Notes: a model not told the origin generated them from the letters alone. Positions 11,176 to 23,400 are shown, counted from the stretch's first letter. The stretch is DNA of 64,000 bases from Amphiura filiformis (GCF_039555335.1 NC_092642.1:22611262-22675261); one strand, 5' to 3'. Numbers and translations: made by a program.

Positions 11176-11948
11176 ATAAAATGGCTACTGCCATGTGGAT
11201 AAACATCTGCCGAATGTGCACGGATAATTTTGTCATATTGTATATTTTACCTTCTAAATCACCAAAAAAATGCCAATCTGCTGCAGTTGGACGTCCCTTC
11301 TCATTTTCTAACTTGACCAAACGTCACAAGTCACCGGATTATATATTTATGGAATAATCTTCAAAAATGGACCTAAAATCCGCTGTATTTTTCTAAATCG
11401 CGATTTTCGGCAAGTTCACTTTTGACCACTTTTAACCATTTTTGGTCCGCCATAGCGCCTCTAAATGAAGCATCACTGAGGTAAGTTTTTAAGTCAAACG
11501 TTTAGATATGACCAAAATCTAGGTAGTGTTTTTTCATTTTTTTAAATTAGGGCCTAGAACTTTTTTTATCACCCATGATTCAAAAATTTGAACACGGGTC
11601 ACACGTTTTTACTGATTTTTTGCCTATAATTTAAAAACTAAGCAAAATTTCAAAAAAATAAAAAAACACTTTCTAGATTTATTTGTCTAAATTAATAAAA
11701 TTCATGTTTTACAGTTTTTGATTTTCAAATAATTTTTTTATGGCGGACCAAAAATCTTTGGTCAAAAAAGCCGCTTTTTTGGGATTTTCTCGAAAATTGT
11801 ACTTTTTGACCCAAAACTGACATTTTAAATGGATTTATGAGCTCATTTCCGTTCAAAAAATGTATACTTTTATATACTTTACATGAATAGTTTTTGAGTT
11901 ATGAGGTGAATAATAATGGATAATTAGTGATCCTGTGTGCCTCCTTAA

Positions 11949-12879
11949 CTGCAAGTACTAAGCATGGTAGTACATGATGCGCTAAATGTACGTCCATGCA
12001 CCACTGAGAGTTTAACTTTCGCGCCACCACAAACGTGCCAAAAATTCCATAGATTGCTTGCTGTGTACGATGTAGTTAATGGTAATGGCACGTGCCCGGA
12101 GGATTTAAACAATAGCGAGATCTGGGCGACCAATCACAAATCCATTTAAAGATGCATTACATCATGGCCAATTTCAGTTAGACCAGATATTGGCCTAACT
12201 CTCCATAGAGTCCTGTGTTAAGAATCTTAACCGCAACCCAAAGTAAGTAGTCCACTTGGGAAGCTAACAAACAGAGGGATTATGGTGACTGAAAATATCA
12301 GATGTGAAAATCTATCAATTGCACACAAATTAATACAATTAAATACAAATCAGCATTTTATGCTTAAATGTAATAGCCAGAGTATCCAAAATGGGCAAGT
12401 GGACTACGGAGAAGTCTAAGCTTCACACAGCTAGGATAAACAAACAAGACACCAAGACGAATAACAATATGCACACAGTTTATTCGTCAAGACATAAGAC
12501 GAATAGCGATATGAACACAGTTTATACCTCACTGATTCAATAATACACATGCTTGTGATGTGTTTAGCCATCACTCGATCGGTGAACTCTGAATAAACCC
12601 GGAGATCTCCAGTTTTAATAATAAAAACTGAAAGTTTACTGTAATTAAAGCACATACTTCAGGCTTAGTCTTTCACATGGTATTTTAGTACACACAATCA
12701 TGCAAAAAGTAGAAATTCAACCAAAATTGAGGGCGTCGCTGTGGAGCAAATCACACATTATGGCTTTAAAGCTAGTATTTATGCTAGAAAAAGATGTTGT
12801 TAACTTTTTCATTGCTGGGGCATATCCAGAAACAAACATCCCTGGGGTGCTGAATATTTACAGCACCTTTTGAAATTGT
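11949..12879. other. Unassigned intronic sequence
   Basis: No gene or repeat recognised. A short near-duplication lies at 12440-12525 (AAGACGAATA repeated about 46 bp apart). Confidence 0.4.
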
Positions 12880-13165
12880 CAATCAAAATTCAGATTTTGG
12901 TACCTTTGTCATTGTCACAGATGTGCTAACATAGCCTGCTAGTGGTTCAGCCGAAAGCTGTGTAAGACAAAATAGACAATTTACAGGAATTTGTAATTTA
13001 TATACTGACAGTATAATTATAAATTAGCTACATGTATTTGAATGGGGCATCAACTTTGTCAATGCTGCTGTTTTCCTCATTTTTACCAATTTTTTCATTT
13101 CAAAAAGACCTAATGACAATTTTATTTATTTTTTGCATTTTCGCTGGGATCACTGAAAGGGCCTT
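12880..13165 (+). mobile_element. Truncated copy of the TTAA element seen intact at 40731
   Basis: From AATTCAGATTTTGGTACC to CTGGGATCACTGAAAGG this copies the element at 40731-41113 in the same orientation with scattered substitutions. The right end, ending in CCTTTAA, is kept; the left terminal repeat is missing. Confidence 0.7.
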
Positions 13166-13236
13166 TAACTTTTCATTTAAATGCAGGGATAGTAATTTTT
13201 GTGTGTGTATTTATTCCTTTTTCTTCACTCTATTAG

Positions 13237-13302
13237 TTGACATCTGCAGAGACGGAGCAGCAGAAGCTCACTACTGGATCATTGGTGCCTGGTGCTCACA
13301 AG
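13237..13302 (+). CDS. Short linker exon, paralogue of the start of the NHL exon
   Basis: A 66-bp phase-0 exon between a pyrimidine-rich acceptor (cactctattag) and a donor (aag|gtcagg). It encodes LTSAETEQQKLTTGSLVPG plus three residues, clearly similar to the first residues of the exon at 14105 (VTSAELQKPTTGSWVLQK). It looks like a duplicated linker exon between kinase and propeller, possibly an alternative exon, or a decaying copy. Confidence 0.5.
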
Positions 13303-14104
13303 GTCAGGTTTATCTCATTTCATACAACTTTTTTCTCAAAGGGCCCTCAATATGTATGATTTATTGAGATAATTTACTCAATAATTATGCACGATGGACC
13401 AACCTTCTAAATGTACCTCTACAGACAACCTGAACAACCATGTGACCTCCAATTTTGCAAGCATGCAGGTTGCATGGATGTAAATTTTGACCAACAGGAG
13501 AAAGAATCAAATATTTTCACCAGTTTTGTAGAAATTTGTGGATTCTGTGACAATGACGAAATATTATAGGTCCTTCTGGTGAGCAAATTAGAGGAATATA
13601 CTGAGCAATACAGTGTAATTGACTGCACATGTTGTGTTACAGATACAGCATCGTGAAGATGATTCTGGGATAAAGTATTCTACACTGATAATGTAATGAC
13701 CATTCAAGTGCCTTTTCAAGGCAACAAAATGAAAAAAAAAATCTGAGAAAATTACAATATAGTGGTAACTTTAATGTTTGAAATCCTATTGGTGTCATTT
13801 TTGTGAGAATTGGCCATATCATGATCTTGAGGTTATCCATTAAAACTTTTTTTCTTAAATATCTAATTTTTATAGGCACAGACCCTCGGGTGCTCGCTCT
13901 TCATCCACACCCTGGATAAGTCCCTCCATTTTGAAGAAGATATTCAATATAATTATATTTATTGAAATTAATATTACTAGATCAGAAGTATTCAAATGTA
14001 AGTCCGTTAAACACTTGGAAATAGGTTAAGTAAAGTACACAATTTAATTTGTCATAGGGTAAGTAACTTTTCTGTGTATATCTATTTTTTCACTCATATA
14101 TCAG

Positions 14105-14950
14105 GTGACATCTGCAGAGTTGCAGAAGCCCACTACTGGATCATGGGTGCTTCAGAAGGTGTTTGGCAAAGATGAGCCTTATCAGCTGTCTATGGCTTCA
14201 GGCATTGCACTCAGCCCTGCAGGAGATATTGCTGTAGCAGACCACCATGCAGCAACGATACGGGTGTACAATGCTGAAGGACAACACAAACGCAGCATTG
14301 ATACTACACAAGGACTGATGCCTGGGACAAAATCATTCCCTTGGAATGTCACTGTTAGCACTGAAGGAAATTATGCTATCACAGATGACACCAGATTCAT
14401 TAAAGTGTATGATCCTTCAGGTATGTATAAGGACAGATGGGTTGCCATATCACCTGAAAACAAGCCATCAAATGATGAAGATACTAGACTAGTAGGACTA
14501 ACAATGGATAGCAAGGGTCAGCTGCTGGTAGGAGAGGTCAACCAGAAGTATATAAGCAGACATATGCAAGATGGATCTCACATCACTAGCATCAAAGTAC
14601 ACATTAGGCCATACTTTCTAGCTGTGACATCACAAGATACAATCATTGTATGCGACTATTCTGCTGAAGTATACATGTATATAGTAAACAACAATGGACG
14701 TGTGCTACGATCTCTCAAGCTTCCATCTCATTATAAGACAAGCTGGCATCCTTGGGGAGTTTGCTGCTATGAGGACATCATATTCATCTGTAACTTTGTC
14801 TCATCCAGCCGTGGAGTCTGCTGCTTCTCATCATCTGGTGAATACCTGAGATCCATTGATATCGAGGCCGGTCCTCATTGTCTTGCAATTGGGAATGGAA
14901 AACTGTATGTGACATATGAGAATAGAGTTGAAATCTATTCATGTGGATAA
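14105..14950 (+). CDS. NHL-repeat beta-propeller, C-terminal exon of kinase-NHL gene
   Basis: A single open exon begins directly after an acceptor (atatatcag) in phase 0 and ends with TAA at 14948. The 282 residues form a repeated pattern of about six NHL-like blades: SGIALSPAGDIAVADHHAAT, IRVYNAEGQHKRSI, NVTVSTEGNYAITDD, IKVYDPSGMYKDRW, LTMDSKGQLLVGEV, LAVTSQDTIIVCDYSAEVYM, SSSGEYLRSIDIEAGP and LAIGNGKLYVTYENRVEIYS. NHL propellers bind proteins or RNA. No RING, B-box or membrane segment is seen. The shared phase and the linker sequence upstream suggest it is the C-terminus of the kinase protein whose catalytic exon is at 7094. A poly-A signal AATAAA follows at 14965. If the kinase exon is not joined, this would be a terminal exon of a separate NHL protein. 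Confidence 0.82.
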   Translation: MTSAELQKPTTGSWVLQKVFGKDEPYQLSMASGIALSPAGDIAVADHHAATIRVYNAEGQHKRSIDTTQGLMPGTKSFPWNVTVSTEGNYAITDDTRFIKVYDPSGMYKDRWVAISPENKPSNDEDTRLVGLTMDSKGQLLVGEVNQKYISRHMQDGSHITSIKVHIRPYFLAVTSQDTIIVCDYSAEVYMYIVNNNGRVLRSLKLPSHYKTSWHPWGVCCYEDIIFICNFVSSSRGVCCFSSSGEYLRSIDIEAGPHCLAIGNGKLYVTYENRVEIYSCG

Positions 14951-14964
14951 ATTCCTCCAGTTAA

Positions 14965-14970
14965 AATAAA
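14965..14970 (+). terminator. Candidate polyadenylation signal of the kinase-NHL gene
   Basis: AATAAA 14 bases after the stop codon. If used, the 3' UTR is very short and the adjacent hairpin element lies outside the mRNA. Confidence 0.45.
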
Positions 14971-15035
14971 AGACACAGGAGAAAATAGAGCTAGAAGTAG
15001 CAGCGTGACTGGATACTGATGTCATTCTTGACATT

Positions 15036-15234
15036 TGCTTAAAAAGTTACCTTTTTCAGAGTCTTGGTTAGCAGCGACGTAGCTTGCGACACCATCACGG
15101 CGTCTTCATTCAGAATGAAGATGCCATGATGGTATCGCAAGCTACGTCTCTGCTCTGCTGAATGAAGACGCCGTGATGGTGTCGCAAGCTACATCGCTGC
15201 TAACCAAGACTCTGAAAAGGTAACTTTTTAAGCA
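15036..15234. mobile_element. Foldback element with third internal partial copy
   Basis: Arms 15036-15113 and 15158-15234 are reverse complements over about 77 bases with one or two differences. The spacer (15114-15157) repeats part of the right arm in direct orientation (ATGGTATCGCAAGCTACG). TTAA stands inside both ends (15039, 15228). The 12-mer AGAGCTAGAAGT also flanks the insert at 14987 and 15237 and may be a longer target duplication. It lies about 90 bp past the NHL stop codon. Confidence 0.75.
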
Positions 15235-15248
15235 AAAGAGCTAGAAGT

Positions 15249-16852
15249 GTTTGAAACTGAATTGGTACTTATTACAAGAATGTACACCAACAAGTATGTA
15301 ATTAGGCTAAACAATACAAGTTTGTTTCCCCTAGGCCACATGTTTCATTTTTGAACAATTATACTGCATTTGGTTTATATGCAAAAAAAGAATGACAACA
15401 ATTTTTCAAAATATTTGTTTTTCCATACACTTTTTCTTACAAGCAATTATGAAATCAATAAATCCTATAAAAATCAATCTAAAATTTTCCTAAAACTTAA
15501 AAATTTTCATATCTATCCAACTCTGCACTCACTTGTTTGTCATTAATTATTTGCGATTTGAAACATATTTTGCCATAAATCCCGACTGTAAAAATTAAAA
15601 TTGCTTTTCACATTTTTTGGTTAAATTAGGCCATGCACCTATGGGAAACATAATTGTTGTTTTTTTAGCCGAAGTATTATAGTGAAATACGCTATAAGAA
15701 ATATGCTATAATAAAGCATTTGTCGGGAGAATTAACAGTTAACACTATGTGAATTAGTGTAAATATTTCATTATGCATATAACGTTCGGAAGTTCAGAGC
15801 ATCTAAAGTTTATGTTGAGCTGGGGGCATTGCTACATTGCATTTTAAAATCCTTGAGACACTCATTTTTGGGGAGGCTTTCCATCAAATTTCAATCAGTA
15901 AAACTTTTGAAAAAGCAAAAAACAGACATATTAATTTGTCATTCATTATCTTTGTTTTATTTCTTTCTTTGTAAAGCACATTTCCAACCACATTTGTTAA
16001 TTTATGTTACGCATAAAATACTTTGTCATGTGACTGCAAAAAAAGAAACTGCATGATTAATGATGTTGTTTAACGACAAAACTAACAAGTATGCACCTCT
16101 CTGGAACAACAATAACAGTACACAGAAGCAAATACGTGTGAAGTTGCCAGCTATATAGTAGCAGTGGTAAAACTACCATTACACAGCCATCGAATATCCT
16201 AGAAACCTAACCAGGGCTTCAAATTCGGCAAGAATCAGACAATTGTAGCGATTCTCCTACACTTGGATTGCGAGAATCAGAAGTGATCCTCCCCATATCA
16301 TACCCATTCTACACGCGGCAAGTTACGTCGTTCAGTAAATTCTCACTTGAATCTTTCCAGATTGTGATAATCAATTTTGATTCACGCAAAGTAAGCCGAA
16401 GTCGAACCCTTGCTAGCAGGTGCATAGCGTATGATGCCCACAGTTCAAGCAATGAAATTGTTGTCTAATGCATTTGCATTTTAGACTTTTTTGACTTAGC
16501 AATATTTGTAGTTTTTTCAAATACTGAAGTGAAGAGGTATTTTTGTATGAATTTTTAGGGAATGTATGATTGACATGATCTTAAAGAGAAAATACATTAC
16601 GAAATTGCTCCATGATCAAGGGCCCGGTTAGCAGTTGTATGTCCTATGAAATGGACATATCACACAACATACAAGATCATTAGTCCACTCATGCATGGCA
16701 TACGACTGACCGAGTTTAAATGATTCGTCCCCAATAGATAAAACTTTCAGATATCTTTCTAGTAAACAGGTGATTGACAACCGGGAATGTGTATTGTGAA
16801 ATTTGTAAGCATTACTAATATTTATGAAAGTTCATCTGTGTTGGTATAAATC
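15249..16852. other. Unassigned sequence
   Basis: AT-rich intergenic DNA with short open frames only (for example 15829-16056 and 16268-16468), none recognisable. Confidence 0.4.
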
Positions 16853-17010
16853 ATGATTTTGATTTAAACTTTTGATCCAAACACAAAAATCAAGAAAATC
16901 AAGACCTGATACAGTCACTCACTCGCTGATGAAAGATGGAGTACCATCTGAAAATTCCGAGGTAGGAATTAATTCCTTGTGTTTGGATCAAAAGTTTAAA
17001 TCAAAATCAT
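16853..17010. mobile_element. Miniature element with 34-bp perfect terminal inverted repeats
   Basis: ATGATTTTGATTTAAACTTT and the following 14 bases (16853-16886) are exactly matched by the complement at 16977-17010. The 90-bp centre is non-coding. Confidence 0.75.
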
Positions 17011-17208
17011 TACTAATAATTATTTGAAAACTGAAAAACATAGACAGACATTTTCAAATATATTTGCAATTTTGTATGATTTAAACAGCTGAATTATGTT
17101 GGAATTCCAAATCTTCAAGGGGAGGAGTCTCAAAAAGAATAACTTCTTTTATTGCACTCACATGACAATTTTAATACATTCTTTCTTTCGTCACATGCAT
17201 CCATATTA

Positions 17209-17415
17209 GGCTGTTCCATTAAACATACACACTACCCCCGTGAAAGATGATGGAAATATCTTCCACATGGGTAGTATAAATTTCAAATGGAATGAACACA
17301 CTGGACAGCACCATTTGAATTCCATACACCATCTAAACAAGATTCCATCTGAATCTTCCAGAGGGAGGGTAACTTTCAAATAGTGTTGGTTTTATGTGCT
17401 AATTCCATTTGAAAT
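17209..17415. mobile_element. GGGCTATTCC-family element, diverged copy
   Basis: Keeps the family words GCTGTTCCATT, ATCTTCCACATGGG and ATTTCAAATGGAAT in order, with internal duplication. It is much more diverged than the copies at 20041 and 20611. Confidence 0.5.
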
Positions 17416-18170
17416 TAATACTTTGATGAAGATGAAGATATTTCCAAAAAATTTCCTGAGGGAGTGTGGACATAAAATGAATTAGCCCATTTTACAAGCA
17501 TACATCTGCTGCAGTTACATTGAATTGAGCCAAGACCTGCAGTCAAACATTGTACATTTGCAAACATTTCTTCACCAAAGTGCAAGAAAGCAACATGGTA
17601 CAATGTTATAATACTTAAACACAAAATTTGGTAAAATATCCAATCCATTCATTTATATTGACTGCTTATGTTGTGTAGACTGTACACATCTTACATATTA
17701 AGCAACAAGTTGGTAAAAAAATAGCATCCATGCCAGTTGTGTGCACTCACAGATCATCTTTGTTCAGGACCGTAATCAGGAGGGTGCACCCCCCCCCCCC
17801 CCTCCCCATTGCCAAAGGACAAAGTCACCTTTTTTGACCCCAAATGTCCAATTCTTGTCCTCAATTTCTGTGACATAGGTGTGATTTTTCTGGTCACAGT
17901 AAGAAATTGTGTGTATAAAGTTAATCACATTGAGCGTACATGCATGCTTACAAGGGCGAATTGTCGGTACGAAAAGCATTGACATCACTACCGAACTTGA
18001 GGTGAACCAAAGTTTATCTGCAAATTTTTTATCTGTCAAAAAGTCAACATGGACGAAAATCAATGTGCTTGTTCCAGCAAACACAAAAGGGATTATTTAT
18101 GATGAGGTCTGTAACATCTAAGCAATGATACCATTCATGGTACCACATACACTAAAAGAATTCTATTGTG
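17416..18170. other. Unassigned sequence with a poly-C run
   Basis: Only a run of C residues near 17789-17803 stands out. No coding region supported. Confidence 0.4.
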
Positions 18171-18304
18171 CCTGCACAGGTACACTGTCACCAAGGTACC
18201 ATACAGAGTACTACACAGTACCAATACTGCTACTGCACAGGATCACCAGCAGTGGTACTCCACAGTACCAGCCAAGTACCTTGGCGATTGTGTACCTGTG
18301 CAGG
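18171..18304. mobile_element. Short hairpin element rich in GTACC words
   Basis: CCTGCACAGGTACA at the left and TGTACCTGTGCAGG at the right extend to roughly 29-bp inverted arms with a few mismatches. The centre is also full of AGTACC/GGTACT words, giving a nested palindrome. Confidence 0.65.
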
Positions 18305-19167
18305 TGGCCACACTAAGAATCTGGTTCTGTATTATGTCATAAATCATGAAATTTACATACAATTCAATATGATTTCTTAGCATGATTAAACATCTTCAAA
18401 GTATAACAAAACACAAAAATAAATAACTAAAAAATGTTAACATGATTTGCATTTACAAGTGTATTTGTGACAATGTCGGGACATAGTTCATATGCGTCTT
18501 GAAGTTATGATATTTTTGTTTCAGGGAATCTATAATGATTCTAACTACATTATCAGTTTTAAGGTACATGACAGTATTCAAACAATCTGTTCCAGGCTTC
18601 ATGTTTTTCATGATTGAGGGCCAACGGAACACATACAAAACACAGCTTTTTGCTTACATATGTCTTCCACAATATGTTGAACAGCATCATATTTTGAACC
18701 ACATTTAAATATATTTACATCAACTGTCATTTCTTCATTTAAAATGACAATAATAAAAACAATGTGAATTGTATTTTCAACACATTAACTTTTGTAAGAT
18801 TTTCTTTTGAAAAACAGAAGTTGATACAAAGATGTGCAACTATTACACTGCACATGTAGTTTTCTTTATTTTTTCTATCTCATAGAAATAGATATTTAAA
18901 AAGGAGAATCCAGACACCCCATCAGTTTTGTTCAAGCATGGAGGGAAATTTGGGGATATTTGTGCTTTGATGGGAATGTATTCAGAACTAATCACTGCTT
19001 GTGTGCAAAATTCACAAACAGATTAATTTGAAACATTTTTCATGACATGATGCACTGATTACATTGAAGAACACAATCATTTATTGTTAGAGTTTTGTTT
19101 GTTTCTGCGCTTTGTAAGCAAGTGCCAGAATGAATACCCATAAATTTTTCTCCATGACTAATGCCAT
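18305..19167. other. Unassigned sequence
   Basis: AT-rich; nothing recognisable beyond chance open frames. Confidence 0.4.
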
Positions 19168-19461
19168 CATTGGGTTTTTCCATTTGAAATCCAGACCCCT
19201 TATGGAAGATTTTGCACAATTCTACCACAGAGGGAGTACAGAAGGAGTATAGGCTAATTTTCAAATAGACATAGGCAATTGAGTAACTTCCATTTGAAAC
19301 ACTCGCTCCACTTGTGGAAGATATAGGAAAAGCCATATACAGGGGAAGTATTGGTTTCAAAATAATTAACCCTGGCCAAATACATTTAAAAAACATACTC
19401 CCTATGTGGAAGACTTTTCTTAATCTTCCACAGGGGTAATATGGATTACAAATGGAATACA
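19168..19461. mobile_element. GGGCTATTCC-family element, long diverged copy
   Basis: Contains at least four family modules (CCATTTGAAAT and CTTCCACAGGGG words alternating), suggesting two nested or tandem family members. Confidence 0.5.
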
Positions 19462-20040
19462 GGGCAGTATAGGGGGCCAGCTTCTCCTTATCTATTTCTA
19501 TGTTCTATCTACATGTTTATTATAATAAATTTACTCATCTTGTGCAGTTGTCAATAAAAAAAATGTTTGGCATTTCATTCTTTAGCACTTCTTATAGTAT
19601 ACCTCATCTCAAGTTAAGAGTGCTAATCTAAACCCACGGGCATAAACACACATAGAAGGGCAATTTGGCTGTATGCTGGTGACACAACCACATAAACGAA
19701 GTGATTTGAATCATCATCATAACGTGCCGTCTTGGTTGGCCACCACAGTTCTCCATTTCTTCGTTCTCTGCTACTCTGCCATGGTTTTATTCTCAACTTG
19801 AGATCAAACATACTATAGTATTTCTTGTTTAAATAGTCCAGGTTAACCTTCCAACCAGTGTTCGATTTACCTGGTGTAGCAGAGCAAATTTTTCAAAGTG
19901 AATCGAACCTTGCCTCCAACTACTGAATTGACACCTTTACTTTCACACAATTTTTTCTTGCAGGCAAGTTAACTTAACATAAATACTTTGCTTCCAGCTT
20001 CTTCAAGGCAGGAATAGGAAACTATAAATAAGTAACCTTT

Positions 20041-20194
20041 GGGCTATCAGTTGAAATCCATACACCCCCTATGGAAGACTCCCACACAAGGGGTGTAGAT
20101 TTTAAATGGAGTCACTCATTCAGGAAACCCCATTTGAAATTCACACCCTCCGTGTGGAAGATGAAGGTGTATGGATTTCAACTGGAATAGCCCA
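20041..20194. mobile_element. GGGCTATTCC-family element, compact copy
   Basis: Starts GGGCTATCAGTTGAAATCC and ends in the complement of the family start (GGATTTCAACTGGAATAGCC). Terminal repeats of about 30 bp; non-coding. It lies just downstream of the APH1 stop codon. Confidence 0.7.
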
Positions 20195-20327
20195 TTTCAA
20201 ATAGTGTGAGTTGCCATGATTGATCTCTGGATGTCCCTTTCAGTTCAACTTAAAAGGTCAAAGGTTAACAGCATCAGACATTGAAAAAAATGCAAGAGTT
20301 CCCTCTGCACATCGAGGCTGAAATTCA

Positions 20328-20486
20328 TTACAAGTCATAGCTGCGTTCATTCTTGCATGACAGGGCTGCTTTGATATTCGATATCGACCCGCCGACAACG
20401 AAAAATGAAATAACTGAGAGCACCAGGAGGATTGCGTAAGATATAGGTAACGTAATATGATACAGGTACTGTGTGTCCAATAAACT
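20328..20486 (-). CDS. APH1: APH1 exon 6 (coding end)
   Basis: Encodes SLLDTQYLYHITLPISYAIL, the last helix VLSVISFFVVGG and the tail CKNERSYDL, then TAA at 20330-20328. Acceptor gtttgcag. Confidence 0.93.
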   Translation of the reverse strand, partial: SLLDTQYLYHITLPISYAILLVLSVISFFVVGGSISNIKAALSCKNERSYDL

Positions 20487-23400
20487 CTGCAAACAAACAA
20501 ACATGTTATGAAAACATTATGTTAATATAAATGATATCTCAAAATTAAATTGACTGTGATGATACAAGAGCTGTATATTCAGTTATCTCTTGGGCAATCA
20601 TCAAAATATTGGGCTCTTCCAGTTGAAATTCATACACCCCGTATGGAAGATATGAACTTAATCACAGGGGGTGTATATTTCAAATGAAGTCACCCAGTCA
20701 AGTAACCCCATTTGAAATTCACACTCCCTGTGTGGACGATCATGTCTTATAAGGTGTATATGGATATTAACTGGAATAGTCCATTACAAGGGAAAGCATG
20801 GCAAAGATAAGACCCTTGGGTCTGTGAATAATAACTGGTAATGTAGACTATACCATTAGTACTCAACCAAAAACACAGACCGTTTGAATATGTACACATT
20901 TTGCCTTCTAATTCCCATAAGTTTATGGGACGTTCTCTTTTACCGATCCTGGGTCAGACAAGTGGGATCCTGGGTCAGACTTCTGGCCTCCATGGCCTTT
21001 TGATCATCTCCTCCATGTCATTTTACTTGTCTTTTTTGTCTTTTTGTGTTTTTTATATATTCTTGCTTGTTGTTTAATGTTGTTGTTAATGTAGATGATG
21101 TGGAAAAATAAAGACTTATTATTAAGTGTTCTATATATCACATCTGTTCTCTCACTGCCTTTCTTCTTGTATAAGTGGCTACTTAGCCCGAATAATCAAT
21201 ACAGCTTTCAACAAGAGAGGCAATTATTTGAAGAGGCTTTCACCAACATTCTATTGATAACAACTAACTGGGGTAACCGCACACCGAAAATGACAATAGA
21301 ACTGGGTCATGCATGTTTATGAGCTTACCATATTTGAATAAACAATCAGGCAGGGCTACCATAATTGACGCCACAGTCATCATACAGAGTTAGAAAAATA
21401 TTTGGAAGGGACTTTTCTAATCAAAAAGTTTACACAGATCACCTTTGTGCATGAAATTGGTGAATTCTATAAATCTGTGTAATGTGACTGGACTTGAAAA
21501 AGTTGTGAACCACATCGCGCCTTCTAATGTAACATCGGACCAAAAACCAGTCGCAAACCGAAAGTCATAAACATTTTGTTCTGGTCAGTCTGACAGAACA
21601 TGACCAAGACACAAAGATAAGCCAATCAGATTACCAAGATTAATATAGCTGTTTAAGAAAGCACAGATTCAAGTTGAAATCCATACAACCACTATGAATG
21701 ACATGACCTTAACCTCCCACACAGGGGGTGTAGATTTCAAATGGTGTCACATTCTAGTAGCCCTGAAATTCACATCCCTGGTGGAAGTTTATCTTCCACC
21801 ATGCTTCCATAACAGGTGAATGGATTTCAACTGGAATAAGCCAATACACTTACCAATAATGAGATGAGGAAATGTGTAGCAACAACTAGGACAACTGCTT
21901 TGTAGTCTCGATTTTCAAATCCATAGAAGAACAGAATGTTCCACACAATATGTAGCAGAGAAAAACACATGGTCAGGAAAGCTGTAAAGAAAATCCAATC
22001 ATATATTAACTACTATTTTTTAGTGCTGTAATCGATTGTCGTAAGTATCGATAGTCGGAAAATACATAGACTTCCGACATGTCGAAACACTCAATGTCAG
22101 TATCGATACACAAACGACATGGCACACATTGCCAAAGTCATGTAAAATTGCGGATTTGCAATACCACTTTCGTTTGTTTGATGCATGATCCATGTAGTTT
22201 TAGCTGTTAGGCTTCAATACACTTGTTGTTAACTTGTTTCTGGAACTTATGATAATAAAATTGGTAAACTCAAATCCGTGTTTCAAACTGCGTGAGTATC
22301 GATAATAGTATCGACATGTCGGATGTTTGCCTCCGGACATATCGATACCCAGAAAGCTTATCGATTACAGCACTACTATTTTTGCCACTTTTTGTATAAA
22401 TTTTGCATGTTGTTGTCCATTTTCCGTTTTATATTTGAAATTCCATGAAATGTCTCAGTTTTCCGTAAAACAGAGAACTTCGGGCTCGACCATGTTTGTA
22501 ACTCATATAGTGTGTTACGAGACATACATACCTGATGTTAGAAGGAAGGCCTGAAGTGGATGCCCAGGGTCTTCATGGATGCCTACTGTACCAGGTCCTT
22601 TAGCATCAGCCAACACATTGACAAATGAAAATAGAGCACTCATCATTCCAAATCCTAGCCCAGCAACTATTGGACAAAGAAAAAGTGATTGATGATGAGT
22701 TGAAAGGTTGTACCAGGTTCCCAATCAAACAAATAAAAGCTGATTAAAAAAGAAGTCAACTCATGTTTTGAGGGGCTGTAACTACAAGTCTATAAGGAAT
22801 CTGTTGTAAATGAAAATATCATTGGAAAGAGCAAATTCTAAACGTTTAAATAAAAAAAATTGTTGTAATTGCTCACAGCAAACCTAGATATACTTACTTA
22901 TTTGAATAAAACCGTACCAAAACTCTGCACCAAAAACGCATGAGATTCAATATTTACTTGCATTTTATTCAGTCAATGTTGTCTGTAGCCGCTAAAAGCC
23001 TGCCGATTATGAGCTGATCTTAAAATCAAAGTTTGCTAGGCACATGGCCAAAAATTTGGATGTACACTATTTCCCTTCAGCGAGATAATTTACTTGGTAG
23101 TATTCATTTCTTGTATGTGGGGGTATTGCTTACCATACGCATACCCATGCCTTGTGCCTTCTGTGGCACTGGTATGACTTGTGTTATCAATTTGAGTACG
23201 TCCTTGTGGTTGTGGCGCTCTTGTGTCAAATTGTTGTAAACCATCTTCAGCTTTTCTGTACAGACAAAATGGTTAAGTCAAACAATCCATTGTTACTGGA
23301 CAGTTTTTGTTTTAAACTCTTGTATCTTGTTTACAATATTTTCAAACTATCGTCTGTGCCAAACAATAAAACTTTTGTTGAAGTTTTACAAAAAATTTTT

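Larger units (their letters stand above)
8540..11948. mobile_element. TTAA-bounded stretch with matching terminal repeats (possible 3.4-kb transposon)
   Basis: The left end TTAAGGATGCACACAGGATC (8540) is matched, with one difference, by the complement of the right end (TTAA at 11945-11948) over about 23 bases. These could be the two ends of one 3.4-kb element or ends of two separate copies. No transposase is visible: open frames inside (8682-8924 -, 9721-9933 -, 10948-11357 +) have no recognisable domain. It contains a TCAT tandem (9299-9331), dense TAGGCCTA words (8980-10580) and a CpG-rich patch (11025-11170). It would sit in the intron between the kinase and NHL exons. Confidence 0.5.

Noticed and set aside
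19623..19811. 62-codon - strand frame downstream of APH1
   Set aside because: Somewhat protein-like composition but no domain, no splice signals and no continuation found.
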